From contig CP136067.1 in assembly GCA_032622095.1 (NCBI GenBank), positions 52,243,899 to 52,307,898 of the forward strand: 64,000 nt of DNA. Reading direction: 5' to 3'. Source of the DNA: Siphonodentalium dalli (lineage: Eukaryota > Mollusca > Scaphopoda > Gadilida > Siphonodentaliidae). Position 1 is the first letter of the stretch. Every line of letters begins with the position of its first letter. Both the position numbers and the translations under genes were made by a program. Of this stretch, positions 22,400-34,702 are shown piece after piece. A model generated the notes under the pieces. The model was not told the origin of the DNA and did not search any database. It saw only the letters and a list, made by a program, of their open reading frames with translations.

Positions 22400-23219
22400 C
22401 AGGTATTCAGGTATTCAGGTATCCAGGTATTCAGGTATCCAGGTATTCATGTATCCAGGTATTCAGGTATACAGGTATCCATGTATTCAGGTATTCAGGT
22501 ATCCAGGTATTCAGGTATCCAGGTATTCAGGTATTCGGGTATCCAGGTATTCAGGTATCCAGGTATCCAGGTATCCAGGTATTCAGGTATCCAGGTATTC
22601 AGGTATTCAGGTATCCAGGTATTCAGTTATTCAGGTATTCAGGTATGCAGGTATGCAGGTATTCAGGTATTCAGGTATTATTCAGGTATTCAGGTATTCA
22701 GGTATCCATGTATTCAGGTATTCAGGTATTCAGGTATCCAGGTATTCAGGTATCCAGGTATTCAGGTATCCAGGTATCCAGGTATCCAGGTATTCAGGTA
22801 TTCAGGTATCCAGGTATTCAGGTATCCAGGTGTTCAGGTATCCAGGTATTCAGGTATTCAGGTATTCAGGTATCCAGGTATTCAGGTATTCAGGTATTCA
22901 GGTATACAGGTATCCAGGTATTCAGGTATCCATGTATTCAGGTATTCAGGTATCCAGGTATTCAGGTATCCAGGTATTCAGGTATTCAGGTATTCAGGTA
23001 TTCAGGTATTCAGGTATCCAGGTATTCAGGTATTCAGGTATCCAGGTATTCAGGTATTCAGGTATCCAGGTATCCAGGTATTCAGGTATTCAGGTATCCA
23101 GGTATTCAGGTATTCGGGTATTCAGGTATTCAGGTATCCAGGTATCCAGGTATTCAGGTATTCGGGTATTCAGGTATCCAGGTATTCAGGTATCCAGGTA
23201 TTCAGGTATCCAGGTATTC
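22400..23219 (+). repeat. 8-bp VNTR, (CAGGTATT/CAGGTATC)n
   Basis: About 820 bp, roughly 100 units, of an octamer whose last base alternates between T and C, with rare variants (CATGTATC, CGGGTATT, CAGGTATG, CAGGTATA, CAGTTATT, CAGGTGTT) and one 3-base expansion near 22678. Because 8 is not a multiple of 3 and the unit lacks stops on this strand, all three forward frames are open for over 250 codons and read as repeats of GIQVFRYP. The reverse strand has TGA in every unit. The frames are a property of the repeat, not evidence for a protein. Confidence 0.97.
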
Positions 23220-23827
23220 TGAATCATTTCAGTGAATTATTGGCTTTGTTTAGCGGTCAGAGCTATTGTTTATTGACACGATGCGTGTCCCGCAATAAGC
23301 TAAGTTTTCAGGATGGATTATCTCTTCCTAAATACGTTTAATATAGTTTCTGGGGTATAAAATAATAAATATGAGTCGAAGACACCTGTTCGGAAACGCC
23401 TCTGTCAATTAATACTGCTTTTTATATCGATACTTTCTTATACAATGCGATAAATAATTGGGACAGTTTTCGTAACTATTTTTAGAATAGACTGTCATGA
23501 AATTTCAGGGGATCTCAGATAGAGCTAGATTTATCCCTTTGATAAGCTCCGGACATTTTCCGCGAACCGTAAAATGTCTCAAATCGATTGAATGTATTAT
23601 ACCAGAACTTTTGAAATAAAATCAATGTTAATTGATTGAAGCGTTTACACGGGTCTTCGATTCATATTTATTAGTTTATACCAGGGGACTACATAAAACT
23701 TGTGTTGGAAGGGATAGACCATCTTTAACAGTTGTAAATGTGTGGCTTGAAGAACAGCAGTTTGAAATTCGGAAAGTGTGTTGGATAGTTTCTTAGTTTC
23801 AATAAATGTGATATTAATTCGCCCTCG
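23220..23827. other. No gene seen
   Basis: The array ends cleanly at 23219. Ordinary AT-rich sequence follows, without a recognisable gene or repeat. Confidence 0.5.
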
Positions 23828-23920
23828 GTTAGAAAATGTCAAATTATAGGGGGTGATTGTTAGAAAATGTCAAATTATAGGGGGTGATTGTTAGAAAATG
23901 TCAAATTATAGGGGGTGATT
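23828..23920. repeat. 31-bp unit, three tandem copies
   Basis: Three almost identical copies of a unit starting GTTAGAAAATGTC and ending AGGGGGTGATT (starts 23828, 23859, 23890). A related single block with GTAGGGGGTG lies near 24372. Confidence 0.95.
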
Positions 23921-24054
23921 TGGTTGGAATTTTTGATCAGTTGGAAAGCTTCAGATACAGTTAAAAACTTTTAATTTTGTATCGAGGTTAGTTAAAATTA
24001 GTCAAGTTGAGGAAATGGACTGCTTCACGTGGCAGTCGAAATGTATACCCGACG

Positions 24055-24164
24055 CTCATCCAAAGAACGCTCTCTGATAACGTCCTGCCATGTATATCAC
24101 CCCTGTCTCATCCAAAGAACGCTCTCTGATAACGTCCTCCCATGTATATCACCCCTGTCTCATA
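24055..24164. repeat. 52-bp unit, two tandem copies
   Basis: CTCATCCAAAGAACGCTCTC through TATATCACCCCTGT, twice, with a single substitution (CTGCC/CTCCC). Each unit carries a near match (CGCTCTCT) to the CGCTCTTT word. Confidence 0.95.
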
Positions 24165-24635
24165 CTTAAGATGGACCATGTTTGACAGCAAACGATAACA
24201 AAGCGTAAAGAATGTTTTCAAAACCCCCGTGAATATACCCTGTTAATTGGAAATAAAACAACGAACGCTCTTTGTCGTAAATTCGTGACTGGGAGTTCTA
24301 ACAGCAGTTCGAAATTTCCGAAGGAAACGATGGCTATACTGATTCATCTTCGGTCAGCAAACGTTCAATTGTAGGGGGTGTTTTTGTTGTTGTTCATTAT
24401 CAGTTGGAAGGTTTCAGGTACCAGATGAAACAATTTAATTTAATATTGATGGGAGTGCAAACGAAAATTAGTCAAGTTGTGAAAACGGATTGTGGCACGT
24501 GTGTGGTCGAAATAGTATACCCCTACGCAACTAATGTCCGGGTAACGTTCCTGATATAGGTCACACACTTTCTCAGATTAAAGGTGTTCTGTCCGGTTTG
24601 AAACGATCAAAACAAACATACACGACGCTCTTTAA

Positions 24636-24984
24636 CCCTTTACCCAACAGAAGGGCCCTGTGCCAATGCATTCTCTTATATATGCGAGTCGACCATAGGT
24701 CGCCTCGCATATATAAGAGAATGCATTGGCTTAACACATTAAAATTATAAAATTGTTAAAGAATGTAAGAGTGCATTCTCTTATATATGCGAGGCGACCT
24801 ATGGTCGACTCGCATATATAAGAGAATGCATTGGCACAGGGCATAACTGTAACTATCACAATGTGGTCAAGGAGCCGGTTCCAATGATATCCATATTTGT
24901 ATGGTTCTATTGAGACAGACCGAAGATATTTTAGGCTGTTGAAGCTTTATTTGGCCGGTTTTGGCCGGTTTGTTGGGTAAAGGG
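24636..24984. mobile_element. piggyBac-like MITE family F, copy 1
   Basis: A 349-bp element between two TTAA tetramers (24632-24635 and 24985-24988) with terminal inverted repeats CCCTTTACCCAACA. A TTAA target and CCC-start termini are the signature of piggyBac-type elements. Inside are two hairpins, 24662-24730 and about 24771-24834. The first has perfect 27-bp arms around a 15-base loop, and the second is its reverse complement, loop included. The right half continues to TTTGGCCGG repeated twice before the terminus. No transposase is encoded. Confidence 0.9.
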
Positions 24985-25168
24985 TTAATATACACCGTAC
25001 ACATGAACAATGAAACAACAAACGCTCTGTGTCATGGATGATCCAGCCGACCAAAATTTAAAACATGGTAATAACCCAGTTCTCGACAACTTACTAAGAA
25101 AAATTCTCGCGAAATGACATGTTGGTTCGCGATCGATCTCATTAATTATAGGATAAATGTGCAATTAA

Positions 25169-25559
25169 CCCTTTACCCAACAGATGGCCCTGTGCCAATG
25201 CATTCTCTTATATATGCGAGTCGACCATAGGTTGCCTCGCATATATAAGAGAATGCATTGGCTTAACACATTAAAAATTATAAAATTGTTAAAGAATGTA
25301 AGAAAAAATGGTAAAAAGTGTTAAAAAACGAGTTTTTTTAGGCCAATGCATTCTCTTATATATGCGAGGCGACCTATGGTCGACTCGCATATATAAGAGA
25401 ATGCATTGGCACAGGGCATAACTGTAACTATCACAATGTGGTCAAGGAGCCGATTCCAATGATATCCATATTTGTATGGTTCTATTGAGACAGACCGAAG
25501 ATATTTTAGGCTGTTGAAGCTTTATTTGGCCGGTTTTGGCCGGTTTGTTGGGTAAAGGG
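25169..25559. mobile_element. piggyBac-like MITE family F, copy 2
   Basis: A 391-bp element, same orientation and almost the same sequence as copy 1, again between TTAA tetramers (25165-25168 and 25560-25563). The hairpins are at 25194-25262 and 25342-25410. The ~40 extra bases lie in the spacer between the hairpins and in the second hairpin's left arm, which is complete here (GGCCAATGCA) but shortened in copy 1. One loop base differs in hairpin 1. The copies are ~180 bp apart and so similar that both look recent. Confidence 0.9.
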
Positions 25560-25563
25560 TTAA

Positions 25564-26646
25564 CAGAAACTGTTCCACTTACCTCATGTTCTTGTGTAGG
25601 TCTGTCCAATATTATTACATTTCATCTATTCGACGTGAGCTGTCGGACAGAAATTTACTTTGACGACAGTGAACAGTTCTTAAGGAGTGTTGAGAAGGCA
25701 GTGAGCAATTGTTTGAGATGATTGGTAAGATAATTACCTATACTGTTCTCATGTAAAGTAAAGTAAGTAATGCTTTATTCTCAGCCATTATAATACATGG
25801 TACATCGAATTCATTAGTTGAAAAGACCTTCACGCGTGCATAACACGCTCTCCTGTACTCCAAACCCATGAATATCTCGAGACCAGTGTGTAATTATTAC
25901 TTACTATATATATGTACTCATAATATCCAGTGTTCAGATGGCACCTAGTAATTTATCGCTTTTCTCGCGTCCCTCTGTTCAAAATTAGTTCAATACATAT
26001 ATGAATTAACTTCAATATACACCATATATGTCTCCAATACAAAAACAATTATTGAAATCATAGATTTGATAGCTCCAAAAGAATAAAGTGTCTTTTTTAT
26101 TCGGCATGACACAAGAAAGAGCGTTTCGTGTTATGTCCAGATCAGTGGTATAATTAAAGAGCGTCGGTGTCACTTGCGCTCGGAATGTTGAACACATGCG
26201 ATCAATTTATATTATTTTATATAAGTATCGGAACAGTCTATACTTTAGCATTTAGTGTAATTGGCGAGTTTTAGCTAGGTTCAGATAAACGTATATTTGG
26301 GAAACCATAAAATCACGTCGTGAAAAACACAAACTAAAAGTGTTTCATACAATGGTGTACGGCCAGGCACCGACTTATATTAGAACACTAGTACCCACGA
26401 CTCACGACAAAATTATCCAAGCGTAAATTAGACAATGCAATCTCTTCATAATACATATAGCTTTGACTATGGATATCATTTTTTCGATCAACAACGGCCC
26501 TATTGAATAATCTTGACACAAACATTATTAACATGGATTCCCTATCAAAATCGAAGAGTTCCCACAAACTGAATATGAAAAAAGATCCATAAAGGTTTTA
26601 CTACGCGTACACATGTGGAGCCTAAATACTGCACGTCAGGCTAAGA
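25564..26646. other. No intact gene; possible second LINE scrap
   Basis: Mostly non-coding. AAAGAGCG words occur at 26116 and 26156. A short plus-strand stretch near 26318-26400 translates to FHTMVYGQAPTYIRTLVP, which vaguely resembles the post-RT region of Jockey-type LINEs, but it is not in frame with the better LINE fragment that starts at 26647. Confidence 0.45.
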
Positions 26647-27490
26647 GTACACTGTATTTTTTATTTCTAAAACACTGAAAGAACTTAACATAGAAAGAGC
26701 ATGGACAAATCAGTCAGGTTTAACAAAGGCTGAAATTAGAAATATAAAATCAGAGCTTATTGAGCGACACACAACAGAACTATTTACTGAAATGCAGAAT
26801 GCAAACTCATCTAGAGCACGTTTTTATATGAGTATTAAAACGAGGCCGGGCATGGGTCGCTATCTAAGTTTCTTACCGGCTCACTTAGCAAACATTTTGC
26901 TAAAATTTAGAACCGCAAATATAAAACTGCCTGTCGAATATACAAGATGGAAATCTAAATCTGTGGATAATGGTGACAAAACCTGTGATATTTGCGGTGA
27001 TGGCACGGGTGATGAATACCATTTTATTATTATTTGCAAAGAACTACAGATAATTCGAGCAGACTATATCCCGAAATATTACTGGGAGAATCCCACGAAA
27101 GAAAAATTCGAAAGACTATTATCTTTGGAAAATCAACTATTACTGAAAAAAGTTAGTATTTTTATCAATTGGCATCAAGAAAATTAAAATATGACTGAGC
27201 CGATTATTCCAAATTGAAAAACGTGTGATTAAGTGCATTATTTATATCCGTGAGTAATTATTTCAGGCAAAATATTATGATAATGATATTATAAAGGATT
27301 AAATTATAATATAATATATATAAGATATTATAATACATATTACGATATATCTATACATTTATCATATTATATATTAATATATGTATGATTGTGTAACAAT
27401 TGTTTTTTTGTGACCTATTGTAAATATTGTAAATATTGTATATATGTTATAGCATGTTTCGCCTTAATTGACGACTTTGCAATAAACAAT
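26647..27490 (+). pseudogene. Jockey/CR1-type LINE, C-terminal end and 3' UTR
   Basis: The open frame runs from about 26647 to 27187. It reads SKTLKELNIERAW, ARFYMSIKTRPGMGRYL, LRFRTANIKLPVEYTRW-like sequence (as seen, LLKFRTANIKLPVEYTRW) and then a Cys/His cluster, CDICGDGTGDEYHFIIIC, followed by YIPKYYW. The same last block (CKNELGDEYHF...C, YISEHYW) ends the minus-strand LINE at 4.26-4.76 kb, so both belong to one clade. The methionine at 26792 is internal. An AT-rich 3' UTR follows, with AATAAA at 27481-27486. The RT domain is absent, as in typical 5' truncation. Confidence 0.8.
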
Positions 27491-29985
27491 CAATCCACCA
27501 AGGGGTATCTGTGGTGAAATCGAGGACACAAAACAATATTTACTGGAATGTGTTCAATACCGCTACCAACGTCTCTCACTCTTATTCTCGATTTCTAGTT
27601 TGTGTAAGGTTACATCCGAGAAACTCTGAAATCTCAAAGTAAGACAAAATTTAAATGTTCACAGAAGTCCAAAAAAAATATTATTCGAACCAAATGTTTG
27701 AATTGATATCACCAAGCAATTCTCCACTGAGCCGCACACTCATGGACATCGGACGAATAAATGAATGTCACAATGAGAAACGACAATGGGCTACATATAC
27801 AGCTGCGAAATCACAGCAAGCGCGATTCCTTGTAATGTGACGTCGGATCAGAGGCAAGGTAAGATTCCAAACCAGTGTATAATCTCAAACAACATCAGAT
27901 TATCCACACTCGATCAATATACCCCCTCCCACAGCCAACACGATATTTCATACCATTCTCACTTCTCATTTACCTTTCATCATATCTGACAACCACCCTA
28001 ATCCAACAAACCGCTCCCATATAATCCAAAATAATTACATACGAAATTACTTAATCTTCATCGGACAAACACCATACTCTCCCAACTTGCTCCCACACAA
28101 CCTAAATCATTCCATGTGAAACTACTTTATTTGGAGACAGATATAAAACCGGCCCACCCTGTCAGTATATGCTCCATTAAATGTGAAGACATAAAGCCTG
28201 AAATCACTCTAACAGGATGGACCTTGTCACAAGTCAACCGGAAACAACTACCAAAAGCTTAGAGCTTGTTGTCGAATCCCTTCCATATCATCAATGTTAA
28301 TACGTGTACTTATGAGCGTTACTATGGTATTGCTATGGCGGTGAACTTGGCAGGAAAAGTCGCCTTCTCACACTGCATGCATATACATGTCAGTCGCTCA
28401 TTAGGTAGTTTCACCCTATCACCCCATTTCTGTGTATCAAATTGGCAACTTCGTGGTATTATCGCTTTATTTTTAACTTTGAAGAACCATCCATGAGCAT
28501 ATGTAAATCGAAAAAGGGAGACACAAACAGCCCCCAAACCACCTGTGAGAGAAAGATTGTGTTCTGCGTGTAATTCAACACAAATTGAGTCAAATTATCA
28601 TTTCATATTAGAATATATTAGGACATAATTTCAACGTTCCCTCATTTCTTAGAAATGACAAATTTATGAGAAGATCAGATTTATTACGCAGAATGAACAA
28701 ATTTCAACCGTTAACGTCATATGCGACATGATCCGGTCTTTATTGCACCATTCGAGACAATTTACATTTATCTAACACTTTTATATTGTTCACGAAAATA
28801 GGCGAATATGTTTAACCTCGAAATGAAGTTAAAACCCCAAAATGGTTGTATAGCAAGTAATAATCGATTGAAATTTCTTTTCAATACGTCCACGGGTTCA
28901 TACATACATAAAATTGTAGCACTCAAATGCATCGCAAACAATTTCCGCAGGCATCCGTACGGACAACTCCAATGCAAATAATTTAACACACAAACGGGTC
29001 ACTGTAGGAAATGTCAACCAAATCAAATAACTCTGTGATGTGAATGCGCACTATTGACAAAAGCACATTCTTGATGAAAGATACATCTGAATTGGGATAT
29101 CGAGCAGTCCTTGCGATTACGTGTATTAGCTTGACATGTTGACACCACTTCAAGTTCAAATATTAAAGCTATGCCTATTATAATACAAGTGTAAAGGGAG
29201 CGCCCAAACGATTACAACAAGGAGGTCCACTCTTATAATAAGATTTAACTTGGAATATACTTCAACTTCCGTCTTTGTTTATGTGAGTCAACATGGCTTG
29301 TGCGATTGGTAACTTTATAGTTGGGACCACGTTGTCAGTGGCCAAACTGGTCAATTCTTTTCGGAAATGGCCAAATAAAATTGTTTCAAGGCTATAGTCA
29401 GCAATCACCTATCTGATTATCAACAAATATTCATGAACATCTTGATTTATTACGCCCTCTATATGGTTAATACTGCCAGACATATCTGGAACTGTCATAG
29501 GAGGTATGTAATACATATGATTAAATACGTACTCGTTAATTTGCGTACCGGTTACACTTTTTACAGGATGTATGTATTCGCGGATGTCTCATTGTTGCAG
29601 CATGTAACTTTTATGACCACGGTAATTGCTTTCGATATTTAGGTATGAACAATGGCTGGGCCACTCTTGAAGATTGTATTGCGGGAACAGTTTGTCTCAG
29701 TTGGAATGTAGACTAAAGGTCGCATTGCGAAGTATCGCTGGTGTATATAATCCGATTAGTATAATTTTGTCCGCATTTAGAGGCCTTTCTGGTATGGTGA
29801 ATGAGAAATTCTGAGGTGGTGCATTCATGAAACCTTGAAGGAATTATGAATAATTAATCTCCAATAATCGGAAGCCATGGATTCTCTCAACCATTTAGTT
29901 GTTTTAATATGTGTGAATAAAACATTTACGTACTTGGATCATGTAACGAAACAAAAGATAAAACAAGAACTGTTTTCCTGTTATC
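27491..29985. other. No gene seen
   Basis: About 2.5 kb without a recognisable gene, element or tandem repeat. Frames of 60-76 codons on both strands (for example 28266-28537) show no domain, and overlapping opposite-strand frames of similar length suggest chance. Confidence 0.5.
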
Positions 29986-29989
29986 ACAA

Positions 29990-30345
29990 GAGCTGTTCAG
30001 CCTGTTTTCCCAAAAATCCGCTCATTATCTGCTCATAATATAACTTGTTTTAGGTAGATAATCTACTTAGGATCGCCTCAGTTTGCTGAAAATGAGAGCG
30101 CATTAGTAACACTCATAATGAGGCGATTCCAAGCAGTATATGTGCGGACGATGACACCAATAACCCAACTCACGACTTTTCAGGTTCACGCTCTTTAACA
30201 ATTGTTTTCACTTTGGCTTCGCCATACAACGAAATAACGGGTTTGAGTCCATTATCTGCTGATTTCAGAATCCAATAATCACATTATGTAACTATTTCAC
30301 ATTATAGGTCGATTATGTGCGTATTTTCTCGACGATATGTTGGAA
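29990..30345 (+). mobile_element. Interspersed repeat family G, copy 1
   Basis: Matches the reverse complement of 47160-47535. Shared blocks in order: CTGTTCAGCCTGTT, AACTTGTTTTAGGTAGATAA, ATCGCCTCA, TCACGACTTTTCAGG, CGCTCTTTAA, GTTTTCACTTTGG, TCTGCTGATTTCAGAAT and TTATAGGTCGATTATGTGCG. The core includes an inverted pair around GGATCGCCTCA / TGAGGCGATTCC. Termini were not fixed. Confidence 0.78.
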
Positions 30346-30454
30346 TGTTTCATATTCAATGATGGGAAATGTTCAGAGCTTGTTTGTTGAACCTATTATC
30401 TGAACATTTCCTAATATATAGCTACTCACCAATGAGTGTTTAGTATAGAGGGTT

Positions 30455-30610
30455 AATCAAGTAGTCGGATTCCTTATGTCGAAAAAAATGGTCGCGCGTT
30501 TTCGGAATGTTAAAAGCGATGTGAGAACGGTTTCTATACCACCAGTGTGTCTATTTTCAGAATCTACCTGTTTCCAGCTTGATATTTTAGTGGAAACAGG
30601 TTTTTGTGAG
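30455..30610 (+). repeat. Interspersed repeat family H, copy 1
   Basis: Begins AGTCGGATTCCTTATGTC, then GGTCGCGCGTTTTCGGAAT and CTACCTGTTTCCAG ... GTGGAAACAGG (a small hairpin). A related copy lies at 31003-31170, and a reverse-oriented one at 35040-35212 with the same 18-base end. Confidence 0.7.
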
Positions 30611-31002
30611 ACTTTTGTTTGTGTACCCCTCTATTTTTTTCCCGTCCACCTGGTAATAAAAAACATGCTATTACGCATAGCAAGTTCAGTAAGTGGCTTT
30701 CTTTGTTTATGGAAATCTCAAAACATTGAGAGATCTTGTCACAAATTACTTAATTACATATCTTAATGTGGAATTATATAATAAAATCATCAGATGAATT
30801 GTATTTATGACTGCATTTTCAATTTTCTTTCCCAAATATTAAGGTATTGTATATTCTTAAAATCAGCTACATCACATATAGACGAACATGAACAATCTAC
30901 AAGGATATCTTGATCATATGCCACAAACAAAACTTCGATTTTTGGTAAGGATATCGCAGAATAGCTAACCCTACCCCCACCCTAGCTGATTTCACAAGTC
31001 AG

Positions 31003-31420
31003 ATTCCTTTGGTCGAAAACAACGGTCGCGCAATTTCGGATTGTCTAAAACGACATGCGAACAGGTTATTTATCATTAGCGTGTCTACTTTCAGAGTTTA
31101 CCTGTGTCCAGTTGAAATTTTATTGCCAAAAAAGTGTTTTTGGACAGTTTTAAGAATTTAAAGAGCGTTTCCTTATTATACAAATATTAATCCTCATAAC
31201 TAACCTTCTGGTGGACTGTGCGAGTTGAAATTAACAAAAGTATCAAATATGGCGGTCTACTTTCAGAGTCTATTTGTTTCCAGTCTGACATTTTAGTGGA
31301 AACAAATTGTTTGGACGTGTTAAAAAATTTAAAGAGCGTTTCCTGATTATACAAGTATTAACTAACACGATTAGCCTTTTCACGAATTATGCGAGTTGAA
31401 ATTATGCACATATGTCAAGT
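31003..31420 (+). repeat. Family H, copy 2 with an internal duplication
   Basis: Starts CAGATTCCTTTGGTCGAAAA and GGTCGCGCAATTTCGGA. The segment 31086-31200 (TCTACTTTCAGAG...TTTAAAGAGCGTTTCC) is repeated at 31256-31375, so the AAAGAGCG word occurs twice, at 31160 and 31331, each followed by TTTCCT and TTATACAA. Confidence 0.72.
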
Positions 31421-31912
31421 ATGACTCTGACATATATTTTTGAGAATGTTGTCGTCAGATAAGTCTCCGCGGGTACAGTACTACAGTTGCGAACAAAACT
31501 AATGTTGGACCCTATATAGAGAGTTTGACAATTTACTCAAATGTTCACAGTGGTGGAACTTAATGGCTATCATATATGCATGGCTCTTACATGCAATATA
31601 TCGTAACTACATGTGATTTTACCAAATTAACTTGCAATATAGTCAGGCCACCAGATACAGTAGTTGATATAAATATGGTTCACATTAATCACATATATCA
31701 CAATCACGTGCTTCAGTGATGATGTCAACTATTCTACAAATGTAATGTTTATCAAGACTAAAGTTTTAGGATGTCGTTGTAAAATTGATTGATGTTGTTA
31801 TTTCATCAATTGACAAAATTAATGTTTATTGCCAGGACGAAGTACCGCATAATACGGACTTGTGTGCTAACAATTCTGCGAGTCATATTTATGTAAGTGT
31901 CAGTCAAAACTT

Positions 31913-32783
31913 TTAGGACATGGGAATATATTTTTTATTTCGTGCCCAAGAAATACTAATTCGTGGCCACGAAATAACTAATTTGTTATATACGATCGTC
32001 AGTCCCATTATTGTAATGGAAGCGGATAGAGATGATCTGATTGTAGTTGTCCACCATCTTGGCATGAGCCACGGCGATTTGAGATAAATGGTGTTGTAAT
32101 CACCCCTTTCACCAATCCGATCCAAAGATGCCGCCGTCCTGGGGGTGGGGCACACAGGGCACCACGACATTCAGTATATCTTGGGGTCACCCTACAGCGC
32201 CAATTATACCACACCAAACGGTTAAGGGGGGAATTGTATGGGTGCCATATTTGAACCCATCTGGGCGGCCATTTTGGATCGGGGATGGTGAAAGCGGGTG
32301 AATAGTTAGTTAGTCTCAGTGGTCACCCTACAACACACTGTGTTCGACCTAAAATGGGGGTGGGGCAATTGGATGGTACCATATATGGACCCCTCTGATC
32401 TCTCATTTTCTGTTCCCCCCGTTCTCTCTGGGCTATAGTTTATACCGGACGTTCATGTCCCTATAGAGCCCGGGCCCCACGCCATAAGGGGTTTATAGTA
32501 GCTTCTCTGCGATCGTACGCATTGTTTCTAAAACATCAAGTGTAACCATACCGTAAATGTATCTGGATATATACAAAGGTCAATCAGTTATTTCGTGGCC
32601 ACGAATTAGTATTTCGTGACCACGAATTAGTTATTTCTTGGCAAGAATTAGTATTTCGTGGCCACCAACTTAGTTATTTCGTGGCCACGAATTAGTATTT
32701 CGTTGCCACGAATTAGTAATTTCGTGGCAACGAATTAGTATTTCGTGGCCACGAAATAAATAAACAATTTCCCATGTCCTAAA
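31913..32783. mobile_element. ~870-bp TIR element with GTGGCCAC palindrome arrays
   Basis: Both ends carry TTTAGGACATGGGAA-type blocks in inverted orientation (31913-31925 and 32770-32784), followed inwards by TTATTTCGTG. The right end holds about nine units of ATTTCGTGGCCACGAATTAG spread over 32590-32757; the left end holds two. The unit contains the perfect 14-bp palindrome TTCGTGGCCACGAA, so arms can pair within and between ends. The interior (31990-32570) has two diverged repeats beginning TCACCCTACA and a GC-rich stretch, but no transposase. Confidence 0.8.
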
Positions 32784-32784
32784 C

Positions 32785-34700
32785 CAGCCACCGTAGATTA
32801 TGGATCATTCTGTTTTATAGTATTAAATTTGGAGAAATCCGACCAGCATCAATGTAACAACTACGACAACTCATCTATGCTTATGATATGTTTAGCCATA
32901 CATGTGGATAGGGTGGTATTGTTTAAAAATGTTAAACAATGTTATCATGTCCATATGTATTGCTAAATATTACTGGGCATATATATATGGTTGTTCTATA
33001 ATTCCCGGTCGGGTTTATCAAAATTTGGAGTTTAAATTATGTTCATCTGACGATAAAGAAAACATTTTCTCCGTCCACTAGATACATCCCCCGGGATACG
33101 TGCTTCACATACTAAATTAACATCTTAGTCAACATAACAAATCACTCCCTCCAATCCTTTGCCACAAGAAAATAATAAATTGTCACTATAAATAGGCAAG
33201 ACATATATGGACACTTTCTAAGAGATTATTTATTTATAAGAAGATATATATGTGCATTATGTGCTTGGTCTTATATATAGTACAACACAGTAAGATGCAA
33301 GTGACACAGTGCGGGGACAATACTGTGTCGAAGAACATAGTTGAGGGGACCCTTCCATCATCCTTCATAATGTATCATGAGTCCATCTGTTGTGAACAAA
33401 CCATTGACTTAGGCTTAATGGATCGTTCTCCCCCAATAATATACTTGGCTTTGAACCGATCAACACTCTGGGCCGTGGTATTTCCCCGTAAATTAGATAG
33501 TGTCTATAGTTGGGTGGTATTGGTTATGTTCAGATGGTGACACAGATATGAAACTGTACATGTTTGTGCCCCATTGATCATTATAAGATCGAGAACCTTA
33601 GTCTAGGAAATTACCGGGAATTCACTGGAAATTGCAATTGTTGCTGATATAGGGTCAACGTTTGCGTTTCCGATGCAGTTAATACCCAAATGTGAAATTT
33701 GATATATACCTGGCTGTCAAAGTGAACCAGATGTCTTATTTAAGGTTAGCAACGGTTGCTAACCAAATGCCACAATGGTGTACTAATCATTCATTGGTAT
33801 TGCCTTAAGTAGGTCAGTGTCTAATTACATGGTGCTGGTTTTGTTCAAAGTTGGGCACATGTATGTCTAAAAATATGCAGCCATGTTCTGGGTATAGGCC
33901 ACTGATCAGTATACGATCGGGAGACTTGCCACCGGTCCCGATAGATCCTTAGTAACAGTTACTAAGCACATATTCGGAATTTGCAGGAAAATGCAATTAT
34001 GGTTGATATCTATTTTACTCATTAAGCTCTACTTTAGTGGAAATTCGAATTTGCTTGATTTTCACAGCTATACACGAAGCGTGGAGATTAACTGCGGTCA
34101 GAATATTGATGGTGAATATTGGGTTTCAGTCGCTGTACTGAAGTTGGCCAATGTAACTGGCATGGGAAGTGTGAAATCAAAGCCTATACCGTTATAGTAA
34201 AGATCTCAGCTGCACCGAAACGTCCATTTATCAGTAGCACAAATCCTGCGAAAACACATATTCTCTCAGTGCATGTGGGGTAGACTCCGATGACAACGAT
34301 TCAGTTAATGACAACGAACAACTACCATCTATACCTATGTATTTGTGACACTACATCCCGTTATGATCAACGATGTGGTTTTAAAAACTAGTGAGTGGAC
34401 ATCAAGACAGACAAGTATCAAATAAAACACTAATATAATATGTAATCACATCGTGAACAGTCTTGTTGTGACTATATTCGTTTGAGTCAACATGCTGCAT
34501 ATTAGCGATATTACAAAACCATTCGACACTTACTTTTGCCAATTACTGTATCTTGAGGCATAACTATATCATATATTGCTTCTATTAACTCACGGATAGT
34601 TACAGTGGGTCAAACAAGAGTGTTAGTCTACATATATACATGTAGTTGCGCACGATGCCAATAAGTGATATTACAATCAACGTTTGAGCATAACACGAAA
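32785..34700. other. No gene recognised; diverged tandem duplication
   Basis: 33540-33720 and 33850-34030 look like two diverged copies of one ~320-bp segment (GATCATTATAAGATCG vs GATCAGTATACGATCG; GAAATTGCAATTGTTGCTGATAT vs GAAAATGCAATTATGGTTGATAT). The second copy starts a 68-codon frame (33991-34197) with a signal-peptide-like MQLWLISILLIKLYF stretch. I could not assign it, and the repeat context argues against a gene. Confidence 0.45.
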
Positions 34701-34702
34701 TT

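Noticed and set aside
22390-23341. Three overlapping forward frames of 257-286 codons
   Set aside because: They are open only because the 8-bp repeat has no stop in any forward frame; all three encode the same octapeptide cycle, with no start context or domain.
33991-34197. 68-codon frame with a signal-peptide-like start
   Set aside because: Lies in a diverged tandem duplication and lacks a recognisable mature domain or convincing splice context.
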